Shown here piece by piece: positions 22,700-33,439 of a DNA stretch of 64,000 nucleotides; position 1 is the first letter of the stretch; every line of letters starts with the position of its first letter. A program made the position numbers and the translations under genes. The notes beneath the pieces were generated by a model. It was not told the DNA's origin, did not search any database, and saw only the letters and a list, made by a program, of their open reading frames with translations. Source of the stretch: Chara braunii (Eukaryota > Streptophyta > Charophyceae > Charales > Characeae); the NCBI GenBank assembly GCA_003427395.1, contig BFEA01000018.1, positions 1,027,886-1,091,885 on the forward strand. The letters run 5' to 3'.

Positions 22700-24335
22700 T
22701 AATCAGATCGTATATCCGTAAACAACCCAAGTCCAGGTTTTGGAAGAATATTTTAACAGCCTGGAAAAAGGTTTTCCCAACTTAAAGAGACACTCCTTTG
22801 ACCAGAGACGCGACCCTAAATCATATCATATTCGAAACCCCGTTGCTTAAAGATGGGGACAACCGAGAATTTTCTGTTTAAGATACAGTAGGTTGTTTTG
22901 ACAGGAAATTGATAGAAAATGGTGTAGTAAGAATTAAGGACTTGTGAGATTCAGAGGTGGATGGGTGGAGAACAGTACCTTTGTTGAAAAGGCAATTGAA
23001 TAGGTTGAAAAATGTAGATAGTAGAATTCAAGAAATTCAACAAGTTATTCCTTATTCATGGATCTTGTTATTCCTTCGATCCCCTTTTTGGTATGTGGAT
23101 GGAATCTAAAGCTGAGCCTAATCATTTTATATATCAGATCAAAGAGGATTTGGCGGAAGAAGGCTGGGTAGTTGAGGAATGACAAATCTCCGATGACTTC
23201 GAGTTTTCGAAGACTCTTACCCCCACATCTACTCTAATTCGTTCAAGTTTACCATCGTTGCAAGGTTTACAGATGAAAGAGGATTTGGCGGAGGAAGGTT
23301 GGGTAGCTGACGAATGACAAATCTCCGATGAGTTCGAGTTTTTGAAGGCTCTTACCCCCCCATCTACTCTAATTTGTTTACCATTGTTGCAAGGTTTACA
23401 GGAAGTGGTTGTACAACATCACTTGAGAAGGGAGAAGTGAGCGAGGGGGGCGAGGTGGGTTGCCTCCCTCCCACTGGGATTAAGACCGTTGTTACTAGCC
23501 GCTATAGATACCAGATCGATAGACCGGTTTGTGAACTCAGAGTTGAAAAGGATTGATCTGGTTCAATATACAGCGAGGACGGGGGTTGCAATTCTCAGGT
23601 CAAAGGTAACTAAGTCCCCAACAACTTTAGTGGCTAAGAAAAGGACATATGCGGATATGTTGATGATTTTTAGAAGGACAACTTAATTCCCTGTGGAAGC
23701 AATATTAAGAAATACCTTCTCATAAGTTGGCTAGTATCACTTGGCCACAAACTTACCTGGCCGCAGCGTCAATAACGAGTATGGTGGCTAAAAGCATGCA
23801 AATTTATACTACGTGTGTGAGATGTCGCTAGCCATGGGAGAACGACAAACATCTGTGGCTTTCGTGTCCGACTTTAAGAAGGATCTGGGATTGGTGGATA
23901 CTACATTGGAACAAGCTTACCAAAGGCAACTTTCAGTGGTTGGACAATTGGATTCTCTCGAGCATACACAAATCTAACTCGAAGGAGGAAAAAGACTGGT
24001 TGTATGTAGCCCAAAATGTGTGTGCCATACGGATGAAAATAATCTGGGATAATAGAAACACTCAGTTGTTTAGATCTACTGGGATCTCAAACAAACATAT
24101 TAAGGGTCTGGTAGCTTTGCAAATCAGATTGGTCATCAGAAGCGATTGCATCAGACGCAAGATTCCAGGCACACAAAAGTCTACGATGTGGTTGTGGGAG
24201 ACTTGGGGGAGGGACTCTATTTTAAACTTGACTATGTTGGCAGGCTGCAGTTTTCTCCATGGTTATTGTCCCCTCTGGGGCATGGGGAGTGTTTTAACTC
24301 CCCCCCATAATCTTCACTCAATCGCCTTTAACTAA
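22700..24335 (+). pseudogene. LINE copy 5, C-terminal ORF2 remnant
   Basis: Matches the back half of LINE ORF2. Residues around 22738-22990 (WKNILTAWKKVFPT... FETPLLKDGD... GVVRIKDL) line up with copy 3 (WKDILRAWSHLMPV... GVLRIADLW). The zf-RVT knuckle follows (CVRCR-stop-PWENDKHLWLSCPTLRRIW, about 23815-23895), then WLYVAQNVCAIRMKIIWDNR (from 23998). RT catalytic motifs are absent. Stops and frameshifts are frequent, so it is older than copies 2-4. A 130-bp internal duplication interrupts it. Confidence 0.75.
23142..23401 (+). repeat. 130-bp tandem duplication inside LINE copy 5
   Basis: AAAGAGGATTTGGCGGAAGAAG...GTTTACAG (23145 on) is repeated from 23276 with a few substitutions and a short deletion. 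It must postdate the LINE insertion or have been present in its source. Confidence 0.85.
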
Positions 24336-25289
24336 ATAGGAGAAGGGGTTAGGAGTGGTGGGGCAGAAATTAAAGTTGAGTGATGTCTGGTGTTACCTTT
24401 TTTTTTTCTATTTTGGGAAACTTTTATTTGGTACCAACTCGGTTTTCAGGCGCTCAAGCTGGGAGCTCTCAACATTTTTCGGGATTTTGTGGGGTTTCCC
24501 GGCCCCGATTCCTTTGGTTACTTGTAATCATACCCCTTACGCAGCATTGGCCGTGGGGGGGGGGTCGATGGTCCGCTGCGCTCCAGATTTGGGGTCGAAG
24601 GCGGATGAAGGCGATCCAGGGCGGGGGAGTGTTCAGAGGGGCGCGTGTACCGAAATGTTCACAACGCACCATTAAATGAGTGAGCGCGCCCACGAGGCCG
24701 GGCGGCGGCGGGCGTAGATGTGAGGGAATATCTTGAAGTCGCTGCCGTCGATAAGTGGGTGGCCTTTTTTCTTTTAGCATTTTCGTTTTTGGCTTGTCGT
24801 TTTCCGCTTTTCGTTTTTGCTTTTCTTTTTGTTTCATGGTCGGTGTGTCGTTCTTTTTTTTTTCCATTTTTTTCCCGGTGGGTGTGTCGTTTTGTCGTTT
24901 CGTTTCTTCTTTTCTTTTTGTTTCCCGGTGGGCGTGTCGTTTCCCGGTGGGCATATCGTTTCCCGCGTTTTGGTTGCGGGCGTAGGCCGCACCGCCCACA
25001 CCGCCCGCGCTACACTAGTAAAGGTTATATGGTTCTCCAAAGGAAAAATAAAAAGAAAAGGAAAAAAAAAACAAGAATGCCCTTAGGTGGGGGACGATGA
25101 AAAGGGAGGCACAACTACTGGCAAAATGCTCTGTCTTTGCGTTAGCCGTACCCCCACCGGCGGCCCCACCCCATCCTTGACCACCATGGTTGGGGCGGGG
25201 GGCAACATGCATCCCCTCTGATGGCTGGAGGGAGACAACAAAGCTATGTTTGCAGGGGTCCCTTGTCTAAGCCTTAGGAGTAATGGTAG
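24336..25289. other. no gene seen; T-rich and GC-rich simple repeats
   Basis: 24680-25015 contains repeated TTTCCCGGTGGGYGTGTCGT phrases between T-rich stretches and ends in CCGCACCGCCCACACCGCCC. The 176-codon minus frame here is low complexity (KEKQKRKAENDK-like) and is not a credible gene. Confidence 0.4.
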
Positions 25290-25388
25290 GTAGGTAGTGA
25301 AGGTGAATTGAAAGAATTTGAAAGATGATGAAAAGATTTGAGAGAAGGATATAGCGTAGTTTAAAAAAAAAAAAAAAAAAAAAAAAGG
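25290..25388 (+). mobile_element. SINE family B tail with poly(A)
   Basis: GTAGGTAGTGAAGGTGAATT followed by AGAGAAGGATATAG and a run of about 22 A (25363-25386) resembles the GATGAGATAGATTAAAGAAG tail of the SINE B copy at 28150-28240. Only the 3' tail is recognisable. Confidence 0.4.
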
Positions 25389-25439
25389 AATACGGAAACA
25401 TGGAAAATCCCGTAGCAGCCCGAACTGTGTTCACGAGAG

Positions 25440-25530
25440 AACAAGCTCAGTGGTTAGAGCACCGGTTGGAAATGCGCATTGTGGTATAAGGTTGCGGGTT
25501 CAAAACCCCGCAGCCTTGCGCATGGACACC
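25440..25530 (+). mobile_element. tRNA-like SINE head
   Basis: A box AGCTCAGTGGTTAGAGC (25444) and B box GTTGCGGGTTCAAAACCCC (25491) sit at tRNA-like spacing, with T-arm pairing (TTGCGGG...CCCCGCA). No 7-bp acceptor stem closes it, so it is a tRNA-derived SINE or tRNA relic rather than a functional tRNA. Confidence 0.6.
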
Positions 25531-26440
25531 GGCAGGGCGTTAGTTTGACGCACGGCTGGACACACATCCCCTTGGGTTTGCGCATGGTACTATTACAGAA
25601 ACTGCCTGCGCACCACCCAAGGATAGTCCATGGTGTTGTATGTTGGTTGTGGGTTTACAGGGTTTGCTTGGGGTGTTGGTCTTGGGTGTTTTGATTTTCT
25701 CCCAAGTCTGGCATATCACACGTTCGATCCATATCTGGTAGTTGTCCATACAGTAGAGTCTTCGATTACACGTTACAAGGTTACGGGTTTGAGCTTGGCT
25801 CAGTCCTTGCGGGGGGTCCTTGTCCAGCTTGCCCCGTTCTCTCCTTGATATACACACACGATTCATAGAGTACACACATATATATATACACGTACTAGGG
25901 GAGGTGGTACGAGCACTTCTCACCAGTACTTACTATTCACTTCGTAGATGCTCCATGGTGGGGAGCAGCATACAACCATATATACACATATTCCGTACAC
26001 AGATTCACAGAGTATACACACAAAAAACCAGACTGGGGAGTTAGTCACTGGTGGGGTCTAGGGCCTGCAGTAGGTTCGGGTTGGTTGGATAGGGTGCCAT
26101 TGGGTGCAGTTCCTACTGGCATTCGGATAAAACTGTCTGGTGGCTATATATGGGGGCTTGTAGTTCATTGTCTGGACCTGGCGTCCGAAGTTCTTGTTCG
26201 ACAAGGTTCGTTCAATTCCGCTTCCAGCCTATCACTGCTGTTCGGTCCAAGTTGCCTGCTAGTGGGTAGGGCGATGGTCCTGAGTGCTGGTCACACTGAG
26301 GTAGGATAGTGGGATAGGGGGTGCGCTAGGAGTATTGACGCGAGGATGGGTTGGATGGGGTCTCGTAAGGGACACCCACGGCTCACAGTTCCAGGCGATC
26401 ACTGTGCACTCACTGACTGACCTCTACAACACCTTGGACT
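25531..26440. other. no gene seen
   Basis: Two diverged copies of a CATATATA/ACACA-rich segment (25845-25900, 25975-26030) flank a short unique part. No recognisable coding or structured element. Confidence 0.4.
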
Positions 26441-26670
26441 TAAAAAAAAAAAAAAAAAAAGAACATGCGGGGGCTGCTCCCGACCTGCAGGTGGGCGATA
26501 CTGGCTAGGGGACAGCCGGTAGCATCAGGGACCATGCCAAGAGGACCAATCCCTGTGCCTCCCCTCAGGTCCCCTCCCCTACGAACATCAGCAGACTCTG
26601 CTCAATGCCCATTGGGGGATCCAGTGGTCTATCTCTAGGTGGCGGGCGCCAAGTATGCCCAGGAAGGTAG
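26441..26670 (-). mobile_element. SINE family A, 3' half, T-tailed (minus)
   Basis: The reverse complement matches the body of the SINE at 59825-60137: GCCACCTAGAGATAG, GCAGA.TCTGCTGAT.TTCGTAG, GATTGGTCC, TGGCATGGTC, GTATCGCCCACCTG and the end CAGCCCC.GCATGTTC. The plus-strand A-run (26442-26460) is therefore a T-run at the SINE 3' end. Confidence 0.75.
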
Positions 26671-26829
26671 GTAGGTAGTGTGAGGTGAAATTGAGAGAAG
26701 CGCTGCACCTTTAGGGCTTTGGCGTACCGGACCACAATGGCTGGAAGCGCCAGCCAAAAAAAAATGAAACGGTACCCCGGCGCTTTGGCAAAAATTGGGG
26801 CGCAGGGGCATTCCAGGCTCCGCATCTAT

Positions 26830-27326
26830 GGGCCTCGTTCCACTACCCTCGACTTGAAAAAATCTCAAGGGCGGCGCCGTTCCACTACGCCCTTGAGATT
26901 TGCTAATCACTATTGNAAAGTGATTAAGGTTCCCGCCTCAAGAAAGTCCCGCTCTGAAACTCGAGGGCGGCCGTAGGGTGCCCAGGCAACTTCGGCCAAT
27001 TTTCAAGTCACCTCCCAGAGGTGACTTCAATTTTCTTGGAAACGGCGCCAACATGCGGTGCCAGGCAGTTCAGCCCCCCCGTCCGGTTCTTTTTTTTTTT
27101 TTTTTTTTGCCAATTGCGGTTGTCTTGGCCCAGCTATGGACCTGGGTTGTGAAAATTGCCTAATGAACCGGGGCGCACATTTTTCCGCTCCTTTTGCGAG
27201 TGGGAACTGCAGGGTGTAGTGGAACGACCACGACCTCTAGTATTTTTTAATTACGTTTTGGCTCAAGGGCGCCCGTAGGGCTGCCCTTGATATTTTTTTC
27301 AAGTAGAGGGTAGTGGAACGAGGCCC
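26830..27326. mobile_element. PIF/Harbinger (Tourist)-like MITE, 497 bp
   Basis: Terminal inverted repeats start GGGCCTCGTTCCACTACCCT on both ends and stay paired for about 45 bp. A TAT triplet flanks each side (26827-26829 and 27327-27329). GGG-starting TIRs with a 3-bp target duplication are the hallmark of Tourist/Harbinger MITEs. There is no transposase, and one ambiguous base lies near 26916. Confidence 0.75.
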
Positions 27327-27865
27327 TATAGCTGGGCCAAGTACTGGTGGTTTCAAAAAATAAAAGAAAAAAAGAATACGGAAACATACACCGCTCCAGC
27401 TCTCTGTGGCTCTCCCTCCACCACTCTTCACATGCACCAAAGACAAAAATATGGGTATATCTAGGTCAGTTGGTAAGGCACAGAAGTTTCATTCAGGAGG
27501 TCGTGGGCTCAATCCCCATTGCCCTCATGTATGCTCCTGGACAAGCTTGGTGTTCTACCAGCTAGAGATAACCCCTTGGCCCCCCAAGCCAGCATTGGAA
27601 TGGCAGGACCTTGCCTGATGTTGTTGGCTGGTATGCAGCAACAATATTCGCCATTAGACACCGCCATGTGGGATTGGGGGGGTGTAGGGGGAGGTGCGTA
27701 GCACCTCCTATTTCCCCCATAGGCAATGCCTGCCCACCCCTCATCCCCTATTTCCCCCATAGGCAATGCCTGCCCACCCCTCGTCACCGTGATGAGGGAC
27801 TGGCACAGCCCTGCTCTCGCACCACAGCTGTGGTGCCAACCTACCCCGTGGGCAGGGGAGAAATC

Positions 27866-27974
27866 GGGGGCTTGGTCCCACTTGCACGAATTGAGAGATA
27901 TTGACCGTAGATAGCGAAAATCAACGGCCGAACGGCTGAAATCTCCTAATCTGCCCAAGTGGGACCTTGCCCCC
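27866..27974. mobile_element. 109-bp MITE nested in SINE B
   Basis: GGGGGCTTGGTCCCACTTGC and, flipped, GGGGGCAAGGTCCCACTTGG form the ends. The core contains ATCAACGGCCGAACGGCTGA. A related core (GATCAACGGTTAGAAATG) lies in the element at 31669-31776. Confidence 0.65.
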
Positions 27975-28126
27975 GGGGGCCATGCCCCGCTTGTCGAGGT
28001 TTAGTTCTGGTTTCAAGTATGCCGGGCTCCGTGTCATCCGATCAGAAAATTCCACGGCCCCGGTGTGACCACGTTGAAAAATACACGAAACGTAAACTAA
28101 ACCCCCTCTAGTGGAACATGGCCCCG
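27975..28126. mobile_element. about 150-bp MITE nested in SINE B
   Basis: Left end GGGGGCCATGCCCCGCTTGT and flipped right end GGGGCCATGTTCCACTAGAG pair imperfectly, with GGTTTAGTT(C/T) shared further in. The GTTCCACTA motif also occurs in the 26830 MITE termini, suggesting a related family. Confidence 0.6.
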
Positions 28127-28240
28127 GGTTGGTTGGTGTTCCCCGGTACATGAGAGGATGAGATAGATGCGTACTACGAAGAAGATGAGATAGATTAAAG
28201 AAGAATATAAAAAATAAAATAAACAAATGGGTGTATCGTT

Positions 28241-28612
28241 CCATGTTCTAGGTGATTATTCATTCATTCTCAGTTTGCACATTTGGTGAGTATAGGAGGG
28301 AGGTTATTGTGAGTGGCGCAGCTACCGGTAGGAGAGGGGGTGGGCGCTGCCGAGAACGGAAATCCCCACGTGTAGTTCTCCCCCCCCCGCCGCAGCGCTG
28401 GGAGTTCCCGATTCTCGAGCGCTGGCCATATGCGGAAGGCGGGCAAATGTCTGTACCTGCGGTGTTGTGCCTGAAGACGCGGAGAGTTCCACTCACACTC
28501 GACCCAGGAAGGAAATAGTAGGTGTGAATCTTCCTTCCCTCCCTCCCTCCCTCACTCTCGCTCTCTCCCTCCCTCCCTCTCTCCCTCTCTGCCTCTCTCC
28601 CTCCCGCCCACC

Positions 28613-28646
<34 letters not shown>

Positions 28647-29631
28647 TGGCGCTGTGGTGAGCAAAGAGGTGGAGGGTTCCGCTCCCTCCTCTCGTCATCC
28701 ACGGTTAGGGCTGCAACTCCATTTTTTGTTGGGATGCCATGTTGCGAGTGGGACAGCATTTTTGCACAGCGGCTATCGGAAGGAGTAGGCGGGGGTCATG
28801 CTGTGCATGCGGAGAGGCAGGGGGAGAAGGGCACTAGGGGGAGGTCAAGTGCCTGGTCAGGGAGTCAGAAGAAGGTAGCCATCGAAATATCTTGAGGGCG
28901 TAGCAAGAGAGGGACTAAGGAGGGTGGTGAGGATGCGGGATCAGGAGGATGAGAGGGTTGGGATTTGGTCGGTCAGGAGGGAATGCGATGACAGAGGACG
29001 CAGAAGGAGAGCCACCGGGATAGGGTGAAGCATGTAAGGTTAATTTGCCGGCGTTAAGGAGGCTGTGGAGGAGGACGACGTCGAGGAGGGGCCTAAATTA
29101 AATGGGAGGACGTTGTATGTCGGGGTTCCAAAGGGGATGGGCAGCGCCGATTGGGAGGGTGCCAATCAGGATGTGCATCGAGAGAAGGAGAAGGTCGGAA
29201 GGACAAATTGGGAGTGTGCAATCAGGATTGGGAGGGTGCAATCAGGATTGGGAAGGTGCAATCAGGACGTGGATTGAGGGTGTGGGAACCGATGAAGTGC
29301 AGGGAAAAGTAGGCCAAGGCAACAGGGTAGTAAGGAAGGTCGTGTAGGGGGGGGGATCCGGACAAGGTGGGGGGGGAAGAGATTGCAAGGCGCATCTCAG
29401 AGCGCCGGGGACGGAACAGGGAAGGAAAGGAGAGAGCAGGGTAATGTCGAAGGGCCTAAATCACGAGAGGGATAGGGTAAATGTGGATATGCAGGTGATG
29501 GAAAGAGAGAGGAATGAGGAGTGAAAGAGCGACAGACAAAGGAAGAGAGGAAAGGACTTACCAGATCCGCAGGGTCATGTCGAGGGTTGAAGAACGGGGC
29601 ACGTCGAGTGTTGAAGAGCATCATGACGGAG
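28241..29631. other. no gene seen; CT-rich and purine-rich low complexity
   Basis: Holds an imperfect (CCCT/CT)n tract (28528-28648) and a short 21-bp array (GATTGGGAGGGTGCAATCAG-like, 29205-29275). Open frames over it are repeat-encoded. Confidence 0.45.
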
Positions 29632-29824
29632 GAGAGAAAGGGGTGAGGATGGCGGGAAGAGAGAGGCGACAGAATCGGGACTAGGAGGGAAGAGGATGGT
29701 GAAAATCGGATTTCGGGGGGGAGATTGGGAGGGGGGATGGAGGGCGCAGGTTGAAAGATGGAGTCGGCCAGACGGAAGGGAGGCAATGGAGAAGGAAGAA
29801 AGGGAAAAAGGCGAGCAGGTAGTG

Positions 29825-29890
<66 letters not shown>

Positions 29891-30180
29891 NNNNNNNNNN
29901 NNNNNNNNNNNNNNNNNNNNNNNNNNNNNNNNNNNNNNNNNNNNNNNNNNNNNNNNNNNNNNNNCTCGAAAGCATCCCAACGGAGGAGAGAAAGGGGTGA
30001 GGACGGCGGGAAGAGAGAGGCGACAGACACAGGACTAGGAGAGAAGAGGATGCTGAATATCGGATTGTTTTTTTGTGTTATCAGATTGGTGGGGGGAAGA
30101 TCAGGAGGGGGAATGGAGGGTGAAAGTTGAAAGAAGGAATCGGTGAGGCGGAAGGGAGGCAATGGCGAAGAAGGAAAGGG
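29632..30180. repeat. two copies of a purine-rich unit across an assembly gap
   Basis: Units starting GAGAGAAAGGGGTGAGGA at 29632 and 29982 match for about 190 bp, through GGCGACAGA, CGGAAGGGAGGCAATGG and GGGAAAA. A (GA)n run (29827-29890) and a 74-base N gap lie between them. The last part recurs a third time at about 30518-30570. Confidence 0.8.
29891..29964. other. assembly gap (74 N)
   Basis: Follows (GA)n at 29827-29890. Frames drawn through it are meaningless. Confidence 1.
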
Positions 30181-30376
30181 AAAAGAGGGGGAAGAAAGAA
30201 AGGGAAAAGAGGGGAGCGGAAAGGGGAAAGAGACAGACAGACACACACACACACACACACATAAACACTTGCAATATTGGACAACACGTGCGAGGCTTTA
30301 CTTTCACAGAGTACACGTCCTGTCCATGGCATGCCACCGAAACAGCCGTGATTACCCTTCTACCTCTCTGCTCAGG

Positions 30377-30459
30377 TTGGGGGGATGGAGGCGCAAGTTG
30401 AAAAATGGAATAGGCCCATCGTATATTCCATTTTCCAACTTGCGCCCTCGATCCCCCCA
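30377..30459. repeat. long hairpin, about 36-bp arms
   Basis: GGGGGGATGGAGGCGCAAGT...GGAATA (30378-30413) pairs with TATTCCATTTTCCAACTTGC...TCCCCCC (30421-30457), leaving an eight-base loop. It sits in the third copy of the purine-rich unit. Confidence 0.8.
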
Positions 30460-30594
30460 TAATGAGCAGAGTTTTTCTTGTATAAAAAGAAAAAGGTAAA
30501 TAAAGAATGGAATATGCCAGGCGGAAGGGAGGCAATGGAGAAGGAAGAACGGGAAAAAGGCGAGCGGGTAGAGGGGGGGGGAAGGGGGGGGGGG

Positions 30595-30596
<2 letters not shown>

Positions 30597-30658
<62 letters not shown>
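30597..30658. repeat. (GA)n microsatellite preceded by G-runs
   Basis: About 30 GA units after GGGGGGGG and G11 runs (30571-30597). Confidence 0.95.
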
Positions 30659-30737
30659 ATGAGATCTGTAGATGGATACTTACATAGACCCCGAATATCT
30701 CATTGGCATATCCATGTGTGCTGGCGTAGCCGCACTG

Positions 30738-30935
30738 CCTTTACTTGTAACATCCAAAATGGGAATTATTCTTCCGCGTTGTCGCGGGAAGATTCATTCC
30801 CGTCTCTCTCTCTCTCTCTCTATCTTTACACCCCACTGGCTTTACTTGTAACATGCAAAATGGGATTGAATCTTCCGCAACAACGCGGGAAGATTCATTC
30901 CCGTCTCCCTCTCTCTCTCTCTCTCTCTCTCTTTC
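30738..30935 (+). repeat. two hairpin-(CT)n units in tandem
   Basis: Each unit is CTTTACTTGTAACAT, then a hairpin (GGGATTGAATCTTCCGC against GCGGGAAGATTCATTCCC), then a (CT)n run. Unit 1 covers 30738-30820 and unit 2 covers 30838-30935. A related hairpin beside (GA)n occurs at 49975. Confidence 0.8.
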
Positions 30936-31256
30936 TCTGTGTGTCTGCCGTCCCAGTGTGCCATTCCCCGCGTTATGCTTTCTTTTTTCCCTTCGAGTTT
31001 CGGTTTGTTCTCCCCTCCCCTTCATTCTCGGTCTGTCCGTGCTTTCGGGCACGACCGGGCGTATGGAGCAGCACGTGCGTTCAAAAAATAAATCCTAGAA
31101 GGTCAGGTCCAGACTTCTTTTTCGTTTCTTTTTCCATTGTCACACTCTACTACTTGTTTTCCTTTCCTTGATATAAAAATTAGTATATTTTTTCTGACAG
31201 AGCGGGATTTTTTGTTTTCCGTTCGGATTAATCGGGGACGATTCCTCCGGCCGACT
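30936..31256. other. no gene seen
   Basis: Pyrimidine-rich, with no supported ORF or structured element. Confidence 0.4.
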
Positions 31257-31400
31257 AAATCCGGACCCAAAAAGTGTTTCCCCCCCCCNAAATCCANACC
31301 NAAAAAGTNTTCCCCCCCCCCCCAAATCCAGACCCCAAAAGTGTTCCACCCCCCCTAAATCCAGACCTAAAAANTGNTCCCCCCCCCCCCCCNCTCCCCG
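31257..31400 (+). repeat. about 35-bp tandem repeat with poly(C) runs, ambiguous bases
   Basis: Four units of AAATCCAGACCCAAAAAGTG followed by a C-run of 6 to 14. Eight Ns lie in or beside the runs, reflecting poor base calling. A CCGGCCGACTAAA phrase flanks both sides. Confidence 0.85.
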
Positions 31401-31668
31401 GCCGACTAAACCGGTTGGCTATATATCCGAACTGACTGGCTACTCTTTTTCAGTTTTCTTTAGCCGCAAACGGTCATTGTCATGAACTGAATTGAATTTT
31501 TGAAACTGAAAATTCGTTTTCCATTCACCTACAATTTCTCAGCTATATTTTCCGTTGGCTGAATTTTTTTTTTTCTTTCAGTAAATATAAAAAAGGGTGA
31601 CTGATCTTGAGATATTGTCATTAATGGGTGTACCAACTGAGCTACTGTAGGCCAGTTGGTGTGTGACT
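31401..31668. other. no gene seen
   Basis: Contains TTTCAGTT-type AT-rich sequence and, at 31628-31650, CCAACTGAGCTACTG, which flipped looks like a tRNA A box, but no convincing B box follows. Confidence 0.35.
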
Positions 31669-31776
31669 GAAGTTAGGGTCAGATCCCACTACTCTGGATT
31701 ATTTTTCACCCTCGATTACGAAGATCAACGGTTAGAAATGAACAATAGGTATTAGTGGGATCTGGCCCTTAATGAG
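31669..31776. mobile_element. small MITE-like inverted repeat, about 108 bp
   Basis: TTAGGGTCAGATCCCACTA and, flipped, TTAAGGGCCAGATCCCACTA are the ends. The core GAAGATCAACGGTTAG resembles the core of the nested MITE at 27866. Confidence 0.6.
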
Positions 31777-32159
31777 CCCCACCTGCACCTGCAGCAGGTT
31801 GCACGGCGGCCGAGCGCTCCGGGCCGTCCGCGTCTGCCGGGTGAGGCAGTCTGCCTGACGTCAGCATGCCCAGGCGTCTCAGCACCTGCGACCGGGATCC
31901 CGGTTGCCATATCTCATCGACATAGCAGCTATGGAGTTTGTCTAACGCTACTGACGATTAGGTTGGGAGTGAGGGTGGCGTGCTGTTATACCCTATTTAT
32001 AACCTATTGCAACCGGGATCGGCGCGTTGGTGCGTTTGGTCTTTTTTGAGATTTGGCGCTCTTTTGATCGGTATCTCTATCTATTGCTGTTGCCGCTTCG
32101 CTGCACGTGGTCCTGTCATCGACTGTCCAGGGGAGTGAAGCTTGTCGGAGCATGACGAT
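31777..32159. other. no gene seen
   Basis: GC-rich at 31790-31910, otherwise unremarkable. Confidence 0.35.
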
Positions 32160-32385
32160 ATCTCTGCCCGTGCATTGACTTCCCGCAAGTCAGACCGTGG
32201 ATTGACTTCCTGCAAGTCAGACCGTGGATTGACTTCCCGCAAGTCATAGTGTGATGGGCGATTGTTGGAAGTCAGACCGTGGATTGACTTACAGCAAATC
32301 AGAGGGTGATGGGCGATTGTTGCGAGTCAGATCGTGGATTGACTTACCACAAGTCAGAGGGTGATGGGCGATTGTTGCAGGCGAT
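32160..32385. repeat. 31- to 62-bp higher-order minisatellite
   Basis: Six copies of TTGACTT(C/A)CCGCAAGTCAG-like units. From 32248 they alternate with GTGATGGGCGATTGTTG(C/G), giving a roughly 62-bp higher-order period. Confidence 0.85.
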
Positions 32386-33260
32386 TGGCTGTTGCCCAGC
32401 TGGAAAAGACTGTCACGTCGAGGCTTACCGCGGGAGAGCGCTGTGTTAGGCGGATTGTCGATATTAGGGGACTGTTTCTGTTTTCCTTGGTGCAAATCTT
32501 ATAGTGGGGTGCGAGCTTTGCCGTGGGGGGAGTGCCGCCTTTGACGAATCGCTGTTCTTATGATCTCCTGTATGATTTAGTTTCGTTTTCTGTGTGTTAG
32601 TTTTGGTTCCTGTTACGCGATAGTGAATGTTTTTGTGTCTCTCGGATTAATTAGGGTTGGTTGTGCCCTCAGCGGCCTTTGGCACATTCCAGCAAGTCTT
32701 ATGGTGATAGGCACTTGTCGTTTTTTGGTTGTCTTCTTCTTCTTTGGTTTTGCCTTGGTGTTTTTTTTTCTTCTTCGGAGCCTTGGTGTTCTTGTCGGAG
32801 TAAACATTCGGATTAATAAGCCTAATTAGGTAGGCGTTGTCGTGTTTTTTTTTTTTGGTGTTTTTTGAGAGCGGGACTTGGGACTTGGGAATTAAAAATG
32901 GTAAGCCTAATTACGAATTTTATTGTGTATTTGGACTTGGGAACTATTAGCAATCCTAATTAGGAATTCCATTGTGGTGTTTGATGAATTTCTTGTGTAG
33001 TGGTGGGGATTTTTGGGGCATTTTCTACATATTTTTTTGGGATTCTAGACAGTGGTTTTCTACAAAGGAGGGGTTCCACTCAACGAAGCGGGGGATTGGA
33101 GGGGCCTTGCGACCCCCCTGAAATTGCAGCTCCTTGACGTTGTTGCATTTTTGCCTTGGGCACTGGGCCCTAATAAAAAAAAACTGTTCCTCCCCTCCCC
33201 CGCCTCTCCAAAAAAAACCGAAGTTTTGTGTTCACAATTTCTGTTTTTGTGATTGTCCGC
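32386..33260. other. no gene seen
   Basis: G+T-rich, with short poly(T) runs and a repeated GACTTGGGAATTA/GACTTGGGAACTA phrase (32876, 32932). Short frames have no recognisable content. Confidence 0.4.
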
Positions 33261-33335
33261 TGTTCCGGGTCCTTATAGCTGTGTATCTGGACTGCTGAAA
33301 ATTGTACCAGATCCGGCTATAACGACCGGGCGTTC
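33261..33335. mobile_element. foldback element, hairpin family H1 (copy 1)
   Basis: GTTCCGGGTCCTTATAGCTG...ATCTGG pairs with CCAGATCCGGCTATAACGAC..GGGCG. The right arm and following ATTTGGGTGA match the element at 45069-45155. Confidence 0.6.
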
Positions 33336-33439
33336 TATTTGGGTGAAGACGGCGGCTTTGCTTGGCTTTGTCTTCGACCATAGGCGAAGGTTCGAATCTC
33401 TCTGCTCCGACGAGCTCCTGAAGGTCTGTGCTGTGCTCA

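Larger units (their letters stand above)
27455..28240 (+). mobile_element. SINE family B (plus), split by nested MITEs
   Basis: A box region CTAGGTCAGTTGGTAAGGCA (27463) and B box GGTCGTGGGCTCAATCC (27500) begin the element. The body matches the reverse complement of 50519-51007 (CCAGCTAGAGATAACCC, CCAGCATTGG, CATTAGACACCGC, GTGGTGCCAACCTACCCCGT). At about 27862 the body stops and resumes at 28127 with TTGGTTGGTGTTCCCC..GAGGATGAGATAGAT, exactly as in the uninterrupted copy. The interval is filled by two inverted-repeat elements. It includes a local duplication of CCTATTTCCCCCATAGGCAA. Confidence 0.8.

Noticed and set aside
24469-24999. 176-codon minus-strand frame
   Set aside because: Lys/Glu/Gln-rich low complexity from T-rich repeats; no motif.
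25440-25530. Functional tRNA gene
   Set aside because: A and B boxes and a T-arm are present but no acceptor stem pairs; better called a SINE head.
29397-30258. Open frames of about 190-230 codons on the minus strand
   Set aside because: Run through an N gap and GA repeats; low complexity.
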